A stretch of 64,000 nt of DNA from Helicobacter ibis. Its GTDB lineage: Bacteria; Campylobacterota; Campylobacteria; Campylobacterales; Helicobacteraceae. Numbering within the stretch: position 1 is the stretch's first letter; each line of letters opens with the position of its first letter. The position numbers and the translations under genes were made by a program. The stretch covers positions 542,767 through 606,766 of the forward strand of contig NZ_JAQHXR010000001.1 in the NCBI RefSeq assembly GCF_027859255.1, in the 5' to 3' direction. The notes beneath the pieces are model-generated. The model saw only the letters and a list, made by a program, of their open reading frames with translations. It was not told the DNA's origin and did not search any database. This document shows positions 8,520 to 18,292 of the stretch, piece after piece.

Positions 8520-11500
8520 ATGAACTCTATAGAAGAAATTGTTTAAGATAAGATAAAGTCTCGACTTAAGGAATTAAACATTGCCTATTATGCAAAAACA
8601 CAAAGCATCAATACCGAAATTGATGAGGCGCTCACAAAAGCTCCAAGTAAAAGCGGTGGGAGTGGTAAAAACTATCCTGATATAAGATTATTAATAAAGC
8701 TAAAAACACTAAGAACTATTCCTATTATGATAGAAGTTAAGGGCTTAAAAAATAAACTTGCTAAATTTAAAAATGATGAAATATAAAATACCACCAAAGA
8801 CAATAAACCCAATTATAAAAATATACAAGAATACGCTCTGAATGGTGCGGTTCATTATGCTAATGCGATACTTGATTATACGCATAGTTATGATGAAGTC
8901 ATTGCAATAGGAGTTAATGGCTATTACGAATTATCAAGCGATAAAGAACCTAAAATAGAATACGCCCTTTATTGCTTAAATTGTGAAAATTTAAGCATTC
9001 CTAAAAAAATAGGTGATTTTAAAGATTTAAGTTGTTTATCAAAAGAATATTTAGATGATTTAATGCTTAAAATAGATTCTATCAACTTAATTGATGAAGA
9101 AAAGGCAAAAGCTATTAAAGAGCTTGAAAGTGATACAGAATCTAAACTTAATACACTCAATCAATTTATGCACGATAGCTTATTAAATATTAGCCATAAC
9201 GATAGAGTAGCCTTACTTGTAGGTATGATTATGGCAGCTCAAGGCGTGGCTGATAAAATCACACCGCTAAAATTAGACGAGCTAAAAGGACAAGAAGGAC
9301 AATATACAAATGATGGACAAATTTTTCTAAATAAAATCAAAGATTTTTTAAGCTATAAAAATCTACCACAAGAAAAAATCAATCTCGTTATCAACGATTT
9401 AGAAAAAGCCTTTATCTATTCTAAACTTTATAATGTAAAATCCTATACCAACGAGCTTTTACACTCAAGTGATGAAAGCCCGCTGAAAAAATCTATATCC
9501 AAGTGCTTGATAATATCTTGCCACTTGTAAAAAAGCTAAAAACCGCAGATATTGCTGGAAGACTTTTTAATTCCATTACTAAATGGCTGGAAGTGCTAGA
9601 TAATGAAAAAAATGATGTCGTGCTTACACCTAGATATGTCGTAGATCTTATGGTAGCACTTGCAAGAGTAAATAAAGATTTTTTTGTGTGGGACTATGCG
9701 ACAGGTTCAGGTGCTTTTCTTATCTCTTCAATGAATGCAATGATAAAAGATTGCGAAAATATCAAAAGCCCAAAAGAAAAAGAAGAAAAAATCGCTCACA
9801 TCAAAGCTTATCAACTCTTAGGTATAGAAAAACGCACTGATATTTATTTGCTTGGAATCTTAAATATGATTTTGCTTGATGATGGCAGTGCAAATTTGTT
9901 ACATAAAGATAGTTTGAAAGAATTTGAAGGCAACTACGAGCAAGGTGATAAAAAAGGCAAAAGTTTCCCAGCTAATGTCTTTTTATTAAATCCTCCTTAT
10001 TCTGCAGAAGGTAAAGGATTTATCTTTGTAGATAGAGCATTAAAAAGAATGCAAAAAGGCAGGGCAGTAGTGATTATCCAAGAAAATGCTGGAAGTGGGA
10101 ATGGGCTTCCTTATACCAAAAATATTTTAGAGCATTCAAGCCTTTTGGCAAGTATCAAAATGCCAAATGATTTATTTGTAGGAAAATCAAGCGTGCAAAC
10201 AGCTATTTATGTGTTTGAAGTGGGAGTTAAGCATGGTTATATAAGAGCGGCAAGGAAAAAGTCAAAAGCAAGTGTCAATCTAAAAGATACCAATAACGCA
10301 AAAGCAAGATATGAAGAACTTGTAAATATCGTGCTTTATGGCTCAAAATATTTAAATTATTACAAAGATTTTTATATAGAAGATTGCATTAATTTAGAAG
10401 GTAAAGACTGGACTTGCTCACAGCATAGAAAAATCGATACCAAGCCAACACTAGAAGATTTTAAAAAAAGTGTGAGTGAATATCTTGCTTGGGAAGTGAG
10501 TAATATTTTAAAACAAGAAGGATTTACGCAGGGAAAGTTCTAAACCCTGCTTTAGAGAAATTAGAAGCTGATTTCAAAAAAGCAGGGGGAGAGTGGAGAG
10601 AGTTTAGAATCAGAGATTTATTTGAGTCTGAAAATGGAGATTTTGATATACAAAAAACACATTTAAATAATAAAGGTGAGATAGTTATAAGCTCAGGTGA
10701 GACAAATTTAGGAATTATAGGTAAAACAGATGTCAAAGCTAAAATTTTTGAGAAAAATACTCTAACTTGCGATATGTTTGGAAATGTTTATTATAGAAGC
10801 TTTCCTTATAAAATGGTAACTCACGCTAGAGTTTTTAATCTAAAAGCAAAATTTAATATCAATGATAAGATAGGATTATACCTTGTTGGTATTTTTAGCT
10901 TTATAAAATTTAAATTCTCATATTCCAGTATGGCAAGCTGGAATAAAATTAAAAATGAAGTTATCACTCTTCCCGCAGATTCTAAAGGTAATCTTGCTTT
11001 TGATTTTATGGAATCTTATATAGTGGAGCTGGAAGCGTATCTGCGTGCTACTGGACTAAGTAACTATACACTGACCAAAAAAGAAAAAGAGATTCTAAAC
11101 ACACTAGATTCTAGCTGCGGGGGGGGGGGATAATCCCTATAGTAGCTTAGAGGCTTTAGATTCTATAATTTGGAAAGAATTTAGAATTGGGGATTTGTTT
11201 GAGATATTTACAGGTAGAGATGTGATTATAGGGCGAACAGAGTTAGGAAATATACCACTGGTTAGTCATCAAAATACAGACAATGGGGTTGTGAAATACA
11301 TTAAAAAACTTAATGATAGACATATTTTTGATTATCGTTACACCATTTATTTGGCTGATAGAGGAGTATTTTATGCTTCTACACAATTTGAAAATTTTCA
11401 TATAGGAACTAGAGTTAAGGCACTTGTATTTAAAGATAAAAATAAAATAAGCAAAGAAATAAGATTATTTTTTGTTAGCACAATTAACAAATTGCAAACT

Positions 11501-11701
11501 TTATTCAAAGATTATCTAATAAATGCTACTAATAAATTGCCGGACTTAAAAATCACTCTACCTGCAGACTCTAAAGGCAATCTTGCTGTTGACTTTATGG
11601 AAAATGCAATTAAAGCTATTCAAAAAGAAGCGATAAAAAGCGTAGTTTTGTATGAAGATTTTAAAATCAATGCTACAAAGGAAGCTATAAAAAAGCATTA
11701 G
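8520..11701 (+). pseudogene. Type IIG restriction-modification gene (nuclease-methylase-specificity fusion), decayed and phase-variable
   Basis: Read across breaks, this is one protein of about 1,060 residues: an N-terminal nuclease domain (YPDIRLL...IMIEVKG, a PD-(D/E)XK pattern), an N6-adenine methylase domain (YATGSGAFL motif I; LNPPYSAEG, NPPY motif IV), and two target-recognition halves each ending in a repeat containing LPADSKGNLA-(F/V)-DFME. Breaks: TAA at codon 9 (8544), TAA at 8784, a -1 shift at an A6 run (9486-9491), a -1 shift near 10526-10531 in CAGGGAAAG, and a G11 tract at 11119-11129 that puts the second recognition half out of frame. With 10 Gs that last junction would be in frame. 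The start ATG 8520 has AAGGAC upstream. Large pieces (9063-9530, 9503-10543, 10774-11133, 11195-11701) stay open, so decay is recent. No full product is possible now. Confidence 0.88.
11119..11129 (+). repeat. Poly-G(11) phase-variation tract
   Basis: Eleven consecutive Gs in a genome of very low GC, inside the specificity region between the two target-recognition halves of the type IIG gene. At 11 Gs translation ends at TAA 11131-11133; removing one G joins the upstream frame to the downstream frame that starts DNPYSSLEAL and continues to 11701. Slipped-strand mispairing at such tracts is the standard switch for Helicobacter restriction-modification genes. Confidence 0.9.
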
Positions 11702-11802
11702 TTGTATTATAATCTTTGCCATTAAAGAGATAAAGGCAATTTTTACTAAATTTAGCAAAATAGGTGGATTTGGAGCTATAAATATCGCGTGAGGGATTAT
11801 AA

Positions 11803-12267
11803 ATGCAGTGCAAAAACTTTGATAAAGCTAACTTAGATGAGTGTGTATCTTTGTATATAGATGTATTTTCAAAAGAGCTATGGTGTGAGCAAAATTGCCC
11901 CAAAAAGATAAAAGAATACTTTTTAATGCTTTTAGAGATGAATACATTTTTAGGGTTTATGCTTGTAAAAGATAGTCAGATTATAGGCGTTTGCGTGGGC
12001 TATATCAAGCCTTATACATTTGATGATAAAGTCGCTAAAGAATATGCAATTGAGCAGTTTTTTATCGCGTATAAATATCAAAATAAAGGCCATGGCAAGC
12101 AGTTTTTAGAATCTATAAAAACGCAGTTAAAGACACAATATACAGATATTAATGCTATGATTTTGAATACACAGCGTAAATATCCGGCATTTAGATTCTA
12201 TAAATGCTGTGGCTTTGAAGCACTTGATGAATATGCTATTTTGGCGTGTGATATAAAGGCTGATTGA
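11803..12267 (+). CDS. GNAT family N-acetyltransferase
   Basis: 154 residues. The acetyl-CoA-binding core is visible as YKYQNKGHGKQFLESI (Q/R-x-x-G-x-G/A motif A) at about residues 85-100, followed by the beta-bulge strand and the AFRFYKCCGFEAL segment (motif B) near the C-terminus. GAGGG lies before the ATG. It overlaps the next gene by one base (TGATG), and mdaB follows, making a three-gene operon. The substrate cannot be told from sequence; small-molecule detoxification is plausible given the neighbours. Confidence 0.82.
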   Translation: MQCKNFDKANLDECVSLYIDVFSKELWCEQNCPKKIKEYFLMLLEMNTFLGFMLVKDSQIIGVCVGYIKPYTFDDKVAKEYAIEQFFIAYKYQNKGHGKQFLESIKTQLKTQYTDINAMILNTQRKYPAFRFYKCCGFEALDEYAILACDIKAD

Positions 12268-12896
12268 TGAAAGAGTGTCATTTTATTCCTATTGATTTAA
12301 AATCTTACAAAAGAGCAGAGCATTTTAAGTTTTTTAGTGCAAATCCTTGTGGTTTTTCGCTAAGTGTGGAACTTGAAGTGCAAAATTTGCTGAATCATAA
12401 ACAAAAGGGATATAGCTTTTCAAATCTTATTCTTTATTGTATTTCTAGGAGTGTGAATGAGATAGTAGAATTTAGAATGGATTATAAAGATGGGATTTTA
12501 GGCTATTATGAAATCTCTCACCCAAGCTATACTATTTTTCATAAAAATAGTGAGACTTTTAGCTCTCTTTGGAGTGAATATGATGAGGATTTTGCTACAT
12601 TTAATGAGAAACTGCAAAGCGATAAAACGGAGTTTGGTGAAAATCTAAGCTATGAGGCAAAGGCGACAAATTTGCCAAATATATTTTTTGTATCTTCGCT
12701 TCCCTGGATTAGTTTTAAGGATTTTAATTTGCAAATTGATAGAAGCAAGTTTTATGCGCCAATTTTCACTCTATCAAAAATACAGGATTCTAAAATTTTG
12801 CTAAATATTAATGTTAATCACGCAATTTGCGATGGCTATCATGTAGCAAAGTTTGTAGAATCTTTGCAAGAAGCTATTAATAATTTTAAGGAGTAA
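12267..12896 (+). CDS. Chloramphenicol acetyltransferase-like acyltransferase
   Basis: 209 residues from the ATG at 12267 (an in-frame TTG at 12264 is less likely). The active-site motif NHAICDGYHVAKF near residue 190 corresponds to HHAVCDGFH of type A CAT enzymes and keeps the catalytic second histidine. Length and the N-terminal FNPCGFSLSVEL-like strand (here SANPCGFSLSVEL) fit the CAT fold (PF00302). It may acetylate chloramphenicol or another hydroxylated compound; many CAT-like genes in intestinal bacteria confer no resistance. Coupled to the upstream GNAT gene (stop and start share a base) and two bases before mdaB. Confidence 0.85.
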   Translation: MKECHFIPIDLKSYKRAEHFKFFSANPCGFSLSVELEVQNLLNHKQKGYSFSNLILYCISRSVNEIVEFRMDYKDGILGYYEISHPSYTIFHKNSETFSSLWSEYDEDFATFNEKLQSDKTEFGENLSYEAKATNLPNIFFVSSLPWISFKDFNLQIDRSKFYAPIFTLSKIQDSKILLNINVNHAICDGYHVAKFVESLQEAINNFKE

Positions 12897-12898
12897 GA

Positions 12899-13483
12899 AT
12901 GAAAAATATACTTTTATTAAATGGATCTAAAAGTTTTGGGCACTCTGGTGGTAAGCTAAATGATACTTTACATAATGTGGCAAAAGAGACTTTAGAATCT
13001 CTAGGGCTAAATGTGAGTGAAACGCGTATAGATAAAGGCTATGATATAGAATCTGAAGTGCAAAAGATTCTAGATTCTGAAGCTATCATCTATCAAATGC
13101 CTGGTTGGTGGATGGGTGAGCCTTGGATTGTCAAAAAATACATTGATGAGGTTTTTAGCACAGGGGCTGGAAAACTCTATGCAAATGATGGTAGAAGTAG
13201 GGAAGATGTGAGTAAAAAATATGGCAGTGGTGGGCTTGTGAAGGATAAAAAATATATGTTTTCTCTTACTTGGAATGCACCGCTTGAAGCCTTTAATGAA
13301 AAGGAACAATTTTTTGAAGGCGTGGGCGTAGATGGGGTGTATTTGCACTTACACAAAGCACATCAGTTTTTAGGTATGAAACCACTACCTACTTTTATCT
13401 GCAATGATGTGATTAAAAATCCACAAGTAGAGAAGTATATAAAGGATTATAAAGTGCATTTAATAAATATTTTAAAGATATAA
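12899..13483 (+). CDS. mdaB: NADPH quinone reductase MdaB
   Basis: 194 residues, the same length as H. pylori MdaB. Flavodoxin-like fold starting MKNILLLNGSKSFGHSGG, with the FAD/quinone-site segment MPGWWMGEPWIVKKYIDEV at about residues 67-85 and the family's FFEGVGVDGVYLHLHKAHQFLG. The enzyme performs two-electron reduction of quinones and protects against oxidative stress. It is the third gene of the GNAT-CAT-mdaB operon; AAGGAG before its ATG overlaps the end of the CAT gene. Confidence 0.92.
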   Translation: MKNILLLNGSKSFGHSGGKLNDTLHNVAKETLESLGLNVSETRIDKGYDIESEVQKILDSEAIIYQMPGWWMGEPWIVKKYIDEVFSTGAGKLYANDGRSREDVSKKYGSGGLVKDKKYMFSLTWNAPLEAFNEKEQFFEGVGVDGVYLHLHKAHQFLGMKPLPTFICNDVIKNPQVEKYIKDYKVHLINILKI

Positions 13484-13777
13484 AATAAGGAATTTTGACT
13501 ATAAAGTTAATTTCTATATGTTATCCAAAAGAAGAATGTAGAGAATAATTTTTATAGGTTGCTTCAAATCTTGCCTTAAAAAGCATAAAAGATATTATCT
13601 CTTAACTAAATAGAAAAATGTGGAGAATCTTATTTGCATAAGAGTAGGAAAGCTAATCTAAATAGCTTAAGCTTATACAAAGCGAGGTTATATTTTATAC
13701 AAAATTAGCACAATTTTAGTAACTAAAATAATAAGTATAAGACAATTAAATTCTTATAAGAGGAAAATAAAGTGTGC
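13484..13777. other. Intergenic region without recognisable gene
   Basis: About 290 bases between convergent mdaB and nadB. All frames are interrupted by stops and no domain, tRNA, strong hairpin or repeat was recognised. A short remnant of a former gene is possible. Confidence 0.5.
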
Positions 13778-15238
13778 TTAGATTCTATAATGAGCTCCTA
13801 TTGATTCTTCTCTCTTAATAGCTGATTCAACTATATTTTTAGCAGTTAGTAGGCGTAGTTTTAGGAGTCTTCCTATGTTGCTTTGTAGCATTACATAGAT
13901 TCCTCCTAATGCTTCATTTAGACCGCTTTTTTTGCGGATTATGCCGACTTTCTCCCACATTATGTTTCTTAGTATGGCTTTTAGATTCTCATCTTGTTCT
14001 TTTTGCAATACTTGCAAATGAAGTGGGAACTCTCTAAAATTTAATTCAACATTATTGTGGATTATATTTTGTGCAGCCCTTTTGGCAAAGACTAGACTTT
14101 CTAGTAGGGAGTTTGATGCAAGTCTATTTGCACCATGCACCCCTGTGCAGGCACACTCTCCTATGGCATATAGATTATTCATTCTTATAACCTTTCCTAT
14201 GCTATCTACCTTTATCCCGCCCATGCAGTAGTGAAATGCTGGAGAAATTGGGATTTTATCATTTGGTAAGTCATATCCAAAGGAGCTAAGATTCCTAGCA
14301 ATATTAGGGAATCTATGATAGAAAAACTCTTTAGAAAATGGAGATAAATCTAGGTATATTTCGCATTCTTCTTCTTTTAGATTCTTTTCTTTTAGTTTTA
14401 ATTTGTAGTCAAAAATAGATCTTGCAACCTTATCTCTAGGTGCTAATTCTCCATTTTTATCATAATCAAACAAGAATCTATTTCCCCAATAATCAACTAT
14501 TCTTGCACCTTCGCCCCTTAGTGCTTCGCTTAAGAGTAGCTTTCTTGCGTGTTGAGTTTTTGTAAATACGGTTGGGTGGAATTGCAACATCTCCATATCT
14601 TGTAATTCTAAGTTGTTTTCTAAGATCATTCCGTGTAATTCACCTGATATTGTATATGCGTTTGTGTGGTAGTTAAATAATGCTCCAACACCGCCACTTG
14701 CTAAAATTACATTATTGGCATATAGATTATAGTTTCCTCTTTTGGTTAAAACACTCACACCACAACATGTATCTCCTTCTATAAGCAGTTCTGTAACGGT
14801 GGCATTTTTCCATAATGTGTGATTTAGTTGTGATATTAGATGACTATGTATTGCTCTACCTGTGCAATCTCCTCCTGCATGTATGATTCTAGCAGTGCTA
14901 TGTGCTGCTTCTTTTGTAAATAGAAGATTACCATTTTCATCTCTATCAAATGGTGTATTTTTAGCTATCAAGTCTTCTAAGACTTCTAGGCTTTCTTTGC
15001 TTAGTGTCTCTACTATCTCTCTATTGCACAGCCCAGCACCTGCATTTAGAGTATCTTGTATGTGTAATGGGATATCATCTATATCTTTTGCAACTGCAAT
15101 TCCACCTTGTGCATAGAATGTGTTACATTCCCATGGTTGATCTTTGCACAAAATTAGGACTTTTAAGTTTTTTGGCAAGTTTAGTGCAGCATATAGCCCA
15201 GCAATTCCAGCACCTACAATAATCACATCATATTTCAT
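13778..15238 (-). CDS. nadB: L-aspartate oxidase
   Basis: 486 residues. First step of de novo NAD synthesis: FAD-dependent oxidation of aspartate to iminoaspartate (with fumarate or oxygen as acceptor). FAD-binding motif VIIVGAGIAGLYAAL at the N-terminus, then FYAQGGIA; substrate/FAD segments HAGGDCTGRAI, LQFHPTVF, and GECACTGVHGANRLASNSL near residue 350 identify NadB within the SdhA/FrdA superfamily. The ATG at 15238 has AGGAATCT upstream. A small lipoprotein gene ends nine bases before and is likely cotranscribed. nadA and nadC are not in the window. Confidence 0.95.
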   Translation of the reverse strand: MKYDVIIVGAGIAGLYAALNLPKNLKVLILCKDQPWECNTFYAQGGIAVAKDIDDIPLHIQDTLNAGAGLCNREIVETLSKESLEVLEDLIAKNTPFDRDENGNLLFTKEAAHSTARIIHAGGDCTGRAIHSHLISQLNHTLWKNATVTELLIEGDTCCGVSVLTKRGNYNLYANNVILASGGVGALFNYHTNAYTISGELHGMILENNLELQDMEMLQFHPTVFTKTQHARKLLLSEALRGEGARIVDYWGNRFLFDYDKNGELAPRDKVARSIFDYKLKLKEKNLKEEECEIYLDLSPFSKEFFYHRFPNIARNLSSFGYDLPNDKIPISPAFHYCMGGIKVDSIGKVIRMNNLYAIGECACTGVHGANRLASNSLLESLVFAKRAAQNIIHNNVELNFREFPLHLQVLQKEQDENLKAILRNIMWEKVGIIRKKSGLNEALGGIYVMLQSNIGRLLKLRLLTAKNIVESAIKREESIGAHYRI

Positions 15239-15246
15239 ATAGATTC

Positions 15247-15366
15247 CTATCGTTGTATTTGTGTATCCTCTCTATAAGGATCAGCTTTAAAACCGCAACC
15301 ACTAAGGCTTAGAAGTATGATTTGTGATATAATAATTACATGAAAAAATCGTCTGAAGTTTTGCAT
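15247..15366 (-). CDS. Small LptM/YifL-like lipoprotein
   Basis: 39 residues: a signal peptide with hydrophobic core IIISQIILLSL, lipobox LSGC, then GFKADPY. The order lipobox-C-G-x-K-x-x-(P)-Y is that of the LptM (YifL) family, tiny outer-membrane lipoproteins that in E. coli associate with the LptDE LPS translocon. AAGGAG lies about 13 bases before the ATG, a long spacing, so the start is not certain. The first 27 bases overlap head-to-head with the DciA-like gene on the other strand. Too short to be sure of orthology. Confidence 0.6.
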   Translation of the reverse strand: MQNFRRFFHVIIISQIILLSLSGCGFKADPYREDTQIQR

Positions 15367-15783
15367 AATCTTTTTAATTCTCCTTGTTATAGTAAGCTTA
15401 ATTACAATATAGAAGCATGGAAATTTGTGCCATATATTGTAAGTAGCATAAGAGCGGGAATAAGTTATGTATATGTAAAAAATAGCAAGTTGTATATAGT
15501 TTGCAAACATTCCCAATTTAAGCTTGAGTTCAAGTATAAAAAAAAAGAAATAATGAATGGCTTAAAACTATTTCAAGCAAATAAAAAAATGCTACTAGGC
15601 ATAGATGACATTATCTGTTATGAGCAAAAACAAGCAATAAATATCACAAGAGAGATAATAGGGGAATCCTTTAATGAAAAGAGTGAAGGGGAGTTTGAAA
15701 ATCTTGCAAGTGGTGAATTGTATGATATTTTTGAGAGGATTAGAGAGAGGATTTTGGATAATTTAGAGCATGAAGGCAGATAG
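15340..15783 (+). CDS. DUF721/DciA-like protein
   Basis: 147 residues. The central part (residues about 45-75: AGISYVYVKNSKLYIVCKHS then KLEFKYKKKEIMNGL) resembles the KH-like core of DUF721/DciA proteins, whose pattern is a short strand, V-x-N-x-x-L-x-(V/I)-x-(V/C), and a helix of the form K-x-x-(I/L)-x-x-x-L. DciA loads the replicative helicase DnaB in many bacteria; Campylobacterota have no DnaC. The C-terminal third is acidic and helical. The stop overlaps the uvrC GTG start (TAGTG), so the two genes are coupled. Function is inferred from weak similarity. Confidence 0.5.
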   Translation: MKKSSEVLHNLFNSPCYSKLNYNIEAWKFVPYIVSSIRAGISYVYVKNSKLYIVCKHSQFKLEFKYKKKEIMNGLKLFQANKKMLLGIDDIICYEQKQAINITREIIGESFNEKSEGEFENLASGELYDIFERIRERILDNLEHEGR

Positions 15784-17585
15784 TGGATTTATTAGAGAGC
15801 ATTAAGAGTTTGCCAAATAAAAGTGGAGTGTATCAATACCATGATAAAGATGGCAGATTATTATATGTGGGTAAAGCTAAGAATCTTAAAAATAGAGTAA
15901 AGAGTTATTTTAGATTCACTCCATACCTATCTCCTGCACCAAATTTATCTCAAAGAATAATCCACATGCTAAATGCAACTACAAGCCTTAGATATATAGT
16001 GCTAGAAAATGAGCATGATGCATTGATATTAGAAAACTCACTAATAAAGCAACTAAAGCCAAAATATAATATTTTACTTAGAGATGATAAGACATATCCA
16101 TATTTGTGTGTGAATCTAAATGAGGAATTCCCTAGAATCTATCTTACAAGAAAGGTTTTAAAAGATAAGAATCTAAAATACTATGGTCCATATACCACTG
16201 GTGCTAGGGCATTATTAGATTCAATTTATGAATCCTTTTTATTAATACAAAAAGAAAGTTGCCTAAAAGGTAAGAAGGCATGTTTGTTCTATCAAATCAA
16301 AAAATGTCTTGCACCGTGTGAAGGCAAAGTAACAAAAGAAGACTACTCTAAAATACTATCTAACGCACTAGAATGTATAGACAATCCAAAAAAGATTCTA
16401 AAAATACTAGAAGAAAAAATGAATCTTTACTCACAAGCCATGAGATATGAAGAGGCAATGATTTATAGAGATAGAATCCAAAAAATACAGGGAATAAACA
16501 AACTAAGTATGGTTGAGATTCCTAGCTTGGAGGACTTAGATGTTTTTGCATTTTTGTCTTTGGGGAATAAAGGTGCTCTTGTGAAGTTTTTTATAAGAAA
16601 TGGCAAAATAGTATCAAGCACTACAAATACAATAAAAAGCCAATACGAAATAAATGAGCTAGAGATATACACACAAGCTTTGATTAATTATTATAGTTTA
16701 TCCTTGCCATTTGTGCCAAAAAAAATTCTAGTTCCTTTTGATTTTGGTGATAGTCTTGCATGGCTTGAGGATTTTTTACAGAATAGATTCCATAAAAAAA
16801 TACAAATAATAAATCCAAAAAGTGGTGATAAAAAGAGACTATGCACTCTTGCATTAAGTAATGCACAAGAGGCATTAAGGATTAGCAATAAAGATGATGA
16901 GATAACAAAAGACATACAAGAATTATTCTCTCTTCAAAATAGGCCTTATAGAATTGAAGTGTTTGATACTTCTCATCACAAGGGAGAGCAATGTGTTGGT
17001 GCTATGGTTGTGTATGATGATCGCTTTATTAAAGAGGATTATAGACATTATTTATTGCATTTTAAAGATGAGTATTCTCAAATGCGTGAAATGCTAAGCA
17101 GAAGAATAGAATCTTTTAGTGAAAATCCACCACCTGATTTATGGGTGCTAGATGGTGGAGTAGGGCAGATTAATATTGCATTAGAATTATTAAAAAAAGC
17201 AGGTGTAAATTTAGAAGTAGTATCAATATCTAAAGAAAAGTTAGATTCCAAAGCCTATCGTGCTAAGGGAAGGGCTAATGATATTTTGCGTAGCAAAGAT
17301 GGTGAATATAAGCTTGTAAGCTCTGATAGAAGGCTGATGTTCATACAGAAGCTAAGAGATGAAGCACATAGATTTGCAATCACATTCCACCAAAAACAAA
17401 AACAAAAAACAATGCAACAAAGTAAACTTTTAGAGATAAAGGGCATAGGTAAGGCTACTCAAAAGAGGCTTTTAGATTATTTTGGCGACTTTGAATCTGT
17501 GCATAAAGCAAGTCTAAAAGAGTTAGAAATTGCACTAGGAGAACAAAAGGCTCTAGCGGTATATGAGGCTTTAAGTTCTAGCTAG
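15783..17585 (+). CDS. uvrC: UvrABC excinuclease subunit C
   Basis: 600 residues, full length. Nucleotide excision repair nuclease making both incisions around a lesion. Domains in order: GIY-YIG nuclease (SGVYQYHDKDGRLLYVGKAK, residues about 14-33), a UVR motif (EEKMNLYSQAMRYEEAMIYR, about 208-227), the RNase H-like nuclease (VFDTSHHKGEQ and VLDGGVGQINIA, about 395-465) and a C-terminal helix-hairpin-helix (IKGIGKATQKRLL). Starts at GTG overlapping the stop of the upstream gene. Its last four bases overlap the convergent ubiE. Confidence 0.97.
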   Translation: MDLLESIKSLPNKSGVYQYHDKDGRLLYVGKAKNLKNRVKSYFRFTPYLSPAPNLSQRIIHMLNATTSLRYIVLENEHDALILENSLIKQLKPKYNILLRDDKTYPYLCVNLNEEFPRIYLTRKVLKDKNLKYYGPYTTGARALLDSIYESFLLIQKESCLKGKKACLFYQIKKCLAPCEGKVTKEDYSKILSNALECIDNPKKILKILEEKMNLYSQAMRYEEAMIYRDRIQKIQGINKLSMVEIPSLEDLDVFAFLSLGNKGALVKFFIRNGKIVSSTTNTIKSQYEINELEIYTQALINYYSLSLPFVPKKILVPFDFGDSLAWLEDFLQNRFHKKIQIINPKSGDKKRLCTLALSNAQEALRISNKDDEITKDIQELFSLQNRPYRIEVFDTSHHKGEQCVGAMVVYDDRFIKEDYRHYLLHFKDEYSQMREMLSRRIESFSENPPPDLWVLDGGVGQINIALELLKKAGVNLEVVSISKEKLDSKAYRAKGRANDILRSKDGEYKLVSSDRRLMFIQKLRDEAHRFAITFHQKQKQKTMQQSKLLEIKGIGKATQKRLLDYFGDFESVHKASLKELEIALGEQKALAVYEALSSS

Positions 17586-18292
17586 TCTCTTTTGGCAACA
17601 AATAATGTGCAAATATTTGCTAAAAAAGCCTTTGTGTATAGTGGTGTAAATCCACTTTCCTTTAGTTCTTCGTTTAGTTTTTGTGTGCTTAAAAACTCCT
17701 CTATTGAATCTGGCAGGTATTTGTATGCTTTATAATTTTGTGATACCAAACCACCAACAATAGGTAGAATCTTCTTTGTATAAAACATTGCACATTTTTC
17801 CAGTAGGCTTGGATTTTGGTTTTTTGTAAATTCTAAAATTACTAAGATTCCACCTTTTTTTAATATTCTTGCAAACTCTATTAAAGCTTCTTGTCTTGCC
17901 ACTATATTTCGTATACCATAAGAGATAGAAATAATATCTGCACTTTCACTCTCTAGTGGTATATTTGTAGCTTCGTTTTTTATAAACTCTACATTGGAGA
18001 GCTTTTTTTGTGCGATTTGTAGCATTTTCTCACTTGGGTCTATGCCTTTTATATTATTTATATTTATATTGTTTTTATTTGCATTTTCTTGCCATTTTAT
18101 TATCATATCTCCAGTTCCACATGCTACATCGATGATATTTATATTATCTTTAGTTTGCATATTTTGGAACGCTAAACTACATGCCTTATTTCGCCATATT
18201 ACATCAATTCCACAACTTAAGATTCTATTTGTTATATCATAGCTATCTGCTATGTTGTCAAACATTGATATTATTTCTTGTTGTTTTTCCAT
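17582..18292 (-). CDS. ubiE: Demethylmenaquinone/ubiquinone C-methyltransferase
   Basis: 236-residue class I SAM methyltransferase. UbiE/MenG signatures: FDNIADSYDITNRILSCGID at the N-terminus, motif I VACGTGDMI, and YGIRNIVARQEALIEF. Campylobacterota use menaquinones, so the reaction here is the final methylation of demethylmenaquinone that serves fumarate reductase and other respiratory enzymes. The start shares a base with the stop of argH (18292), so it is translated after argH. Confidence 0.94.
   Translation of the reverse strand: MEKQQEIISMFDNIADSYDITNRILSCGIDVIWRNKACSLAFQNMQTKDNINIIDVACGTGDMIIKWQENANKNNININNIKGIDPSEKMLQIAQKKLSNVEFIKNEATNIPLESESADIISISYGIRNIVARQEALIEFARILKKGGILVILEFTKNQNPSLLEKCAMFYTKKILPIVGGLVSQNYKAYKYLPDSIEEFLSTQKLNEELKESGFTPLYTKAFLANICTLFVAKRD

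Noticed and set aside
9063..11133. Separate intact genes (N-terminal fragment, methylase, specificity fragments)
   Set aside because: Frames join into one type IIG protein; they are fragments of a single decayed gene, not independent genes.
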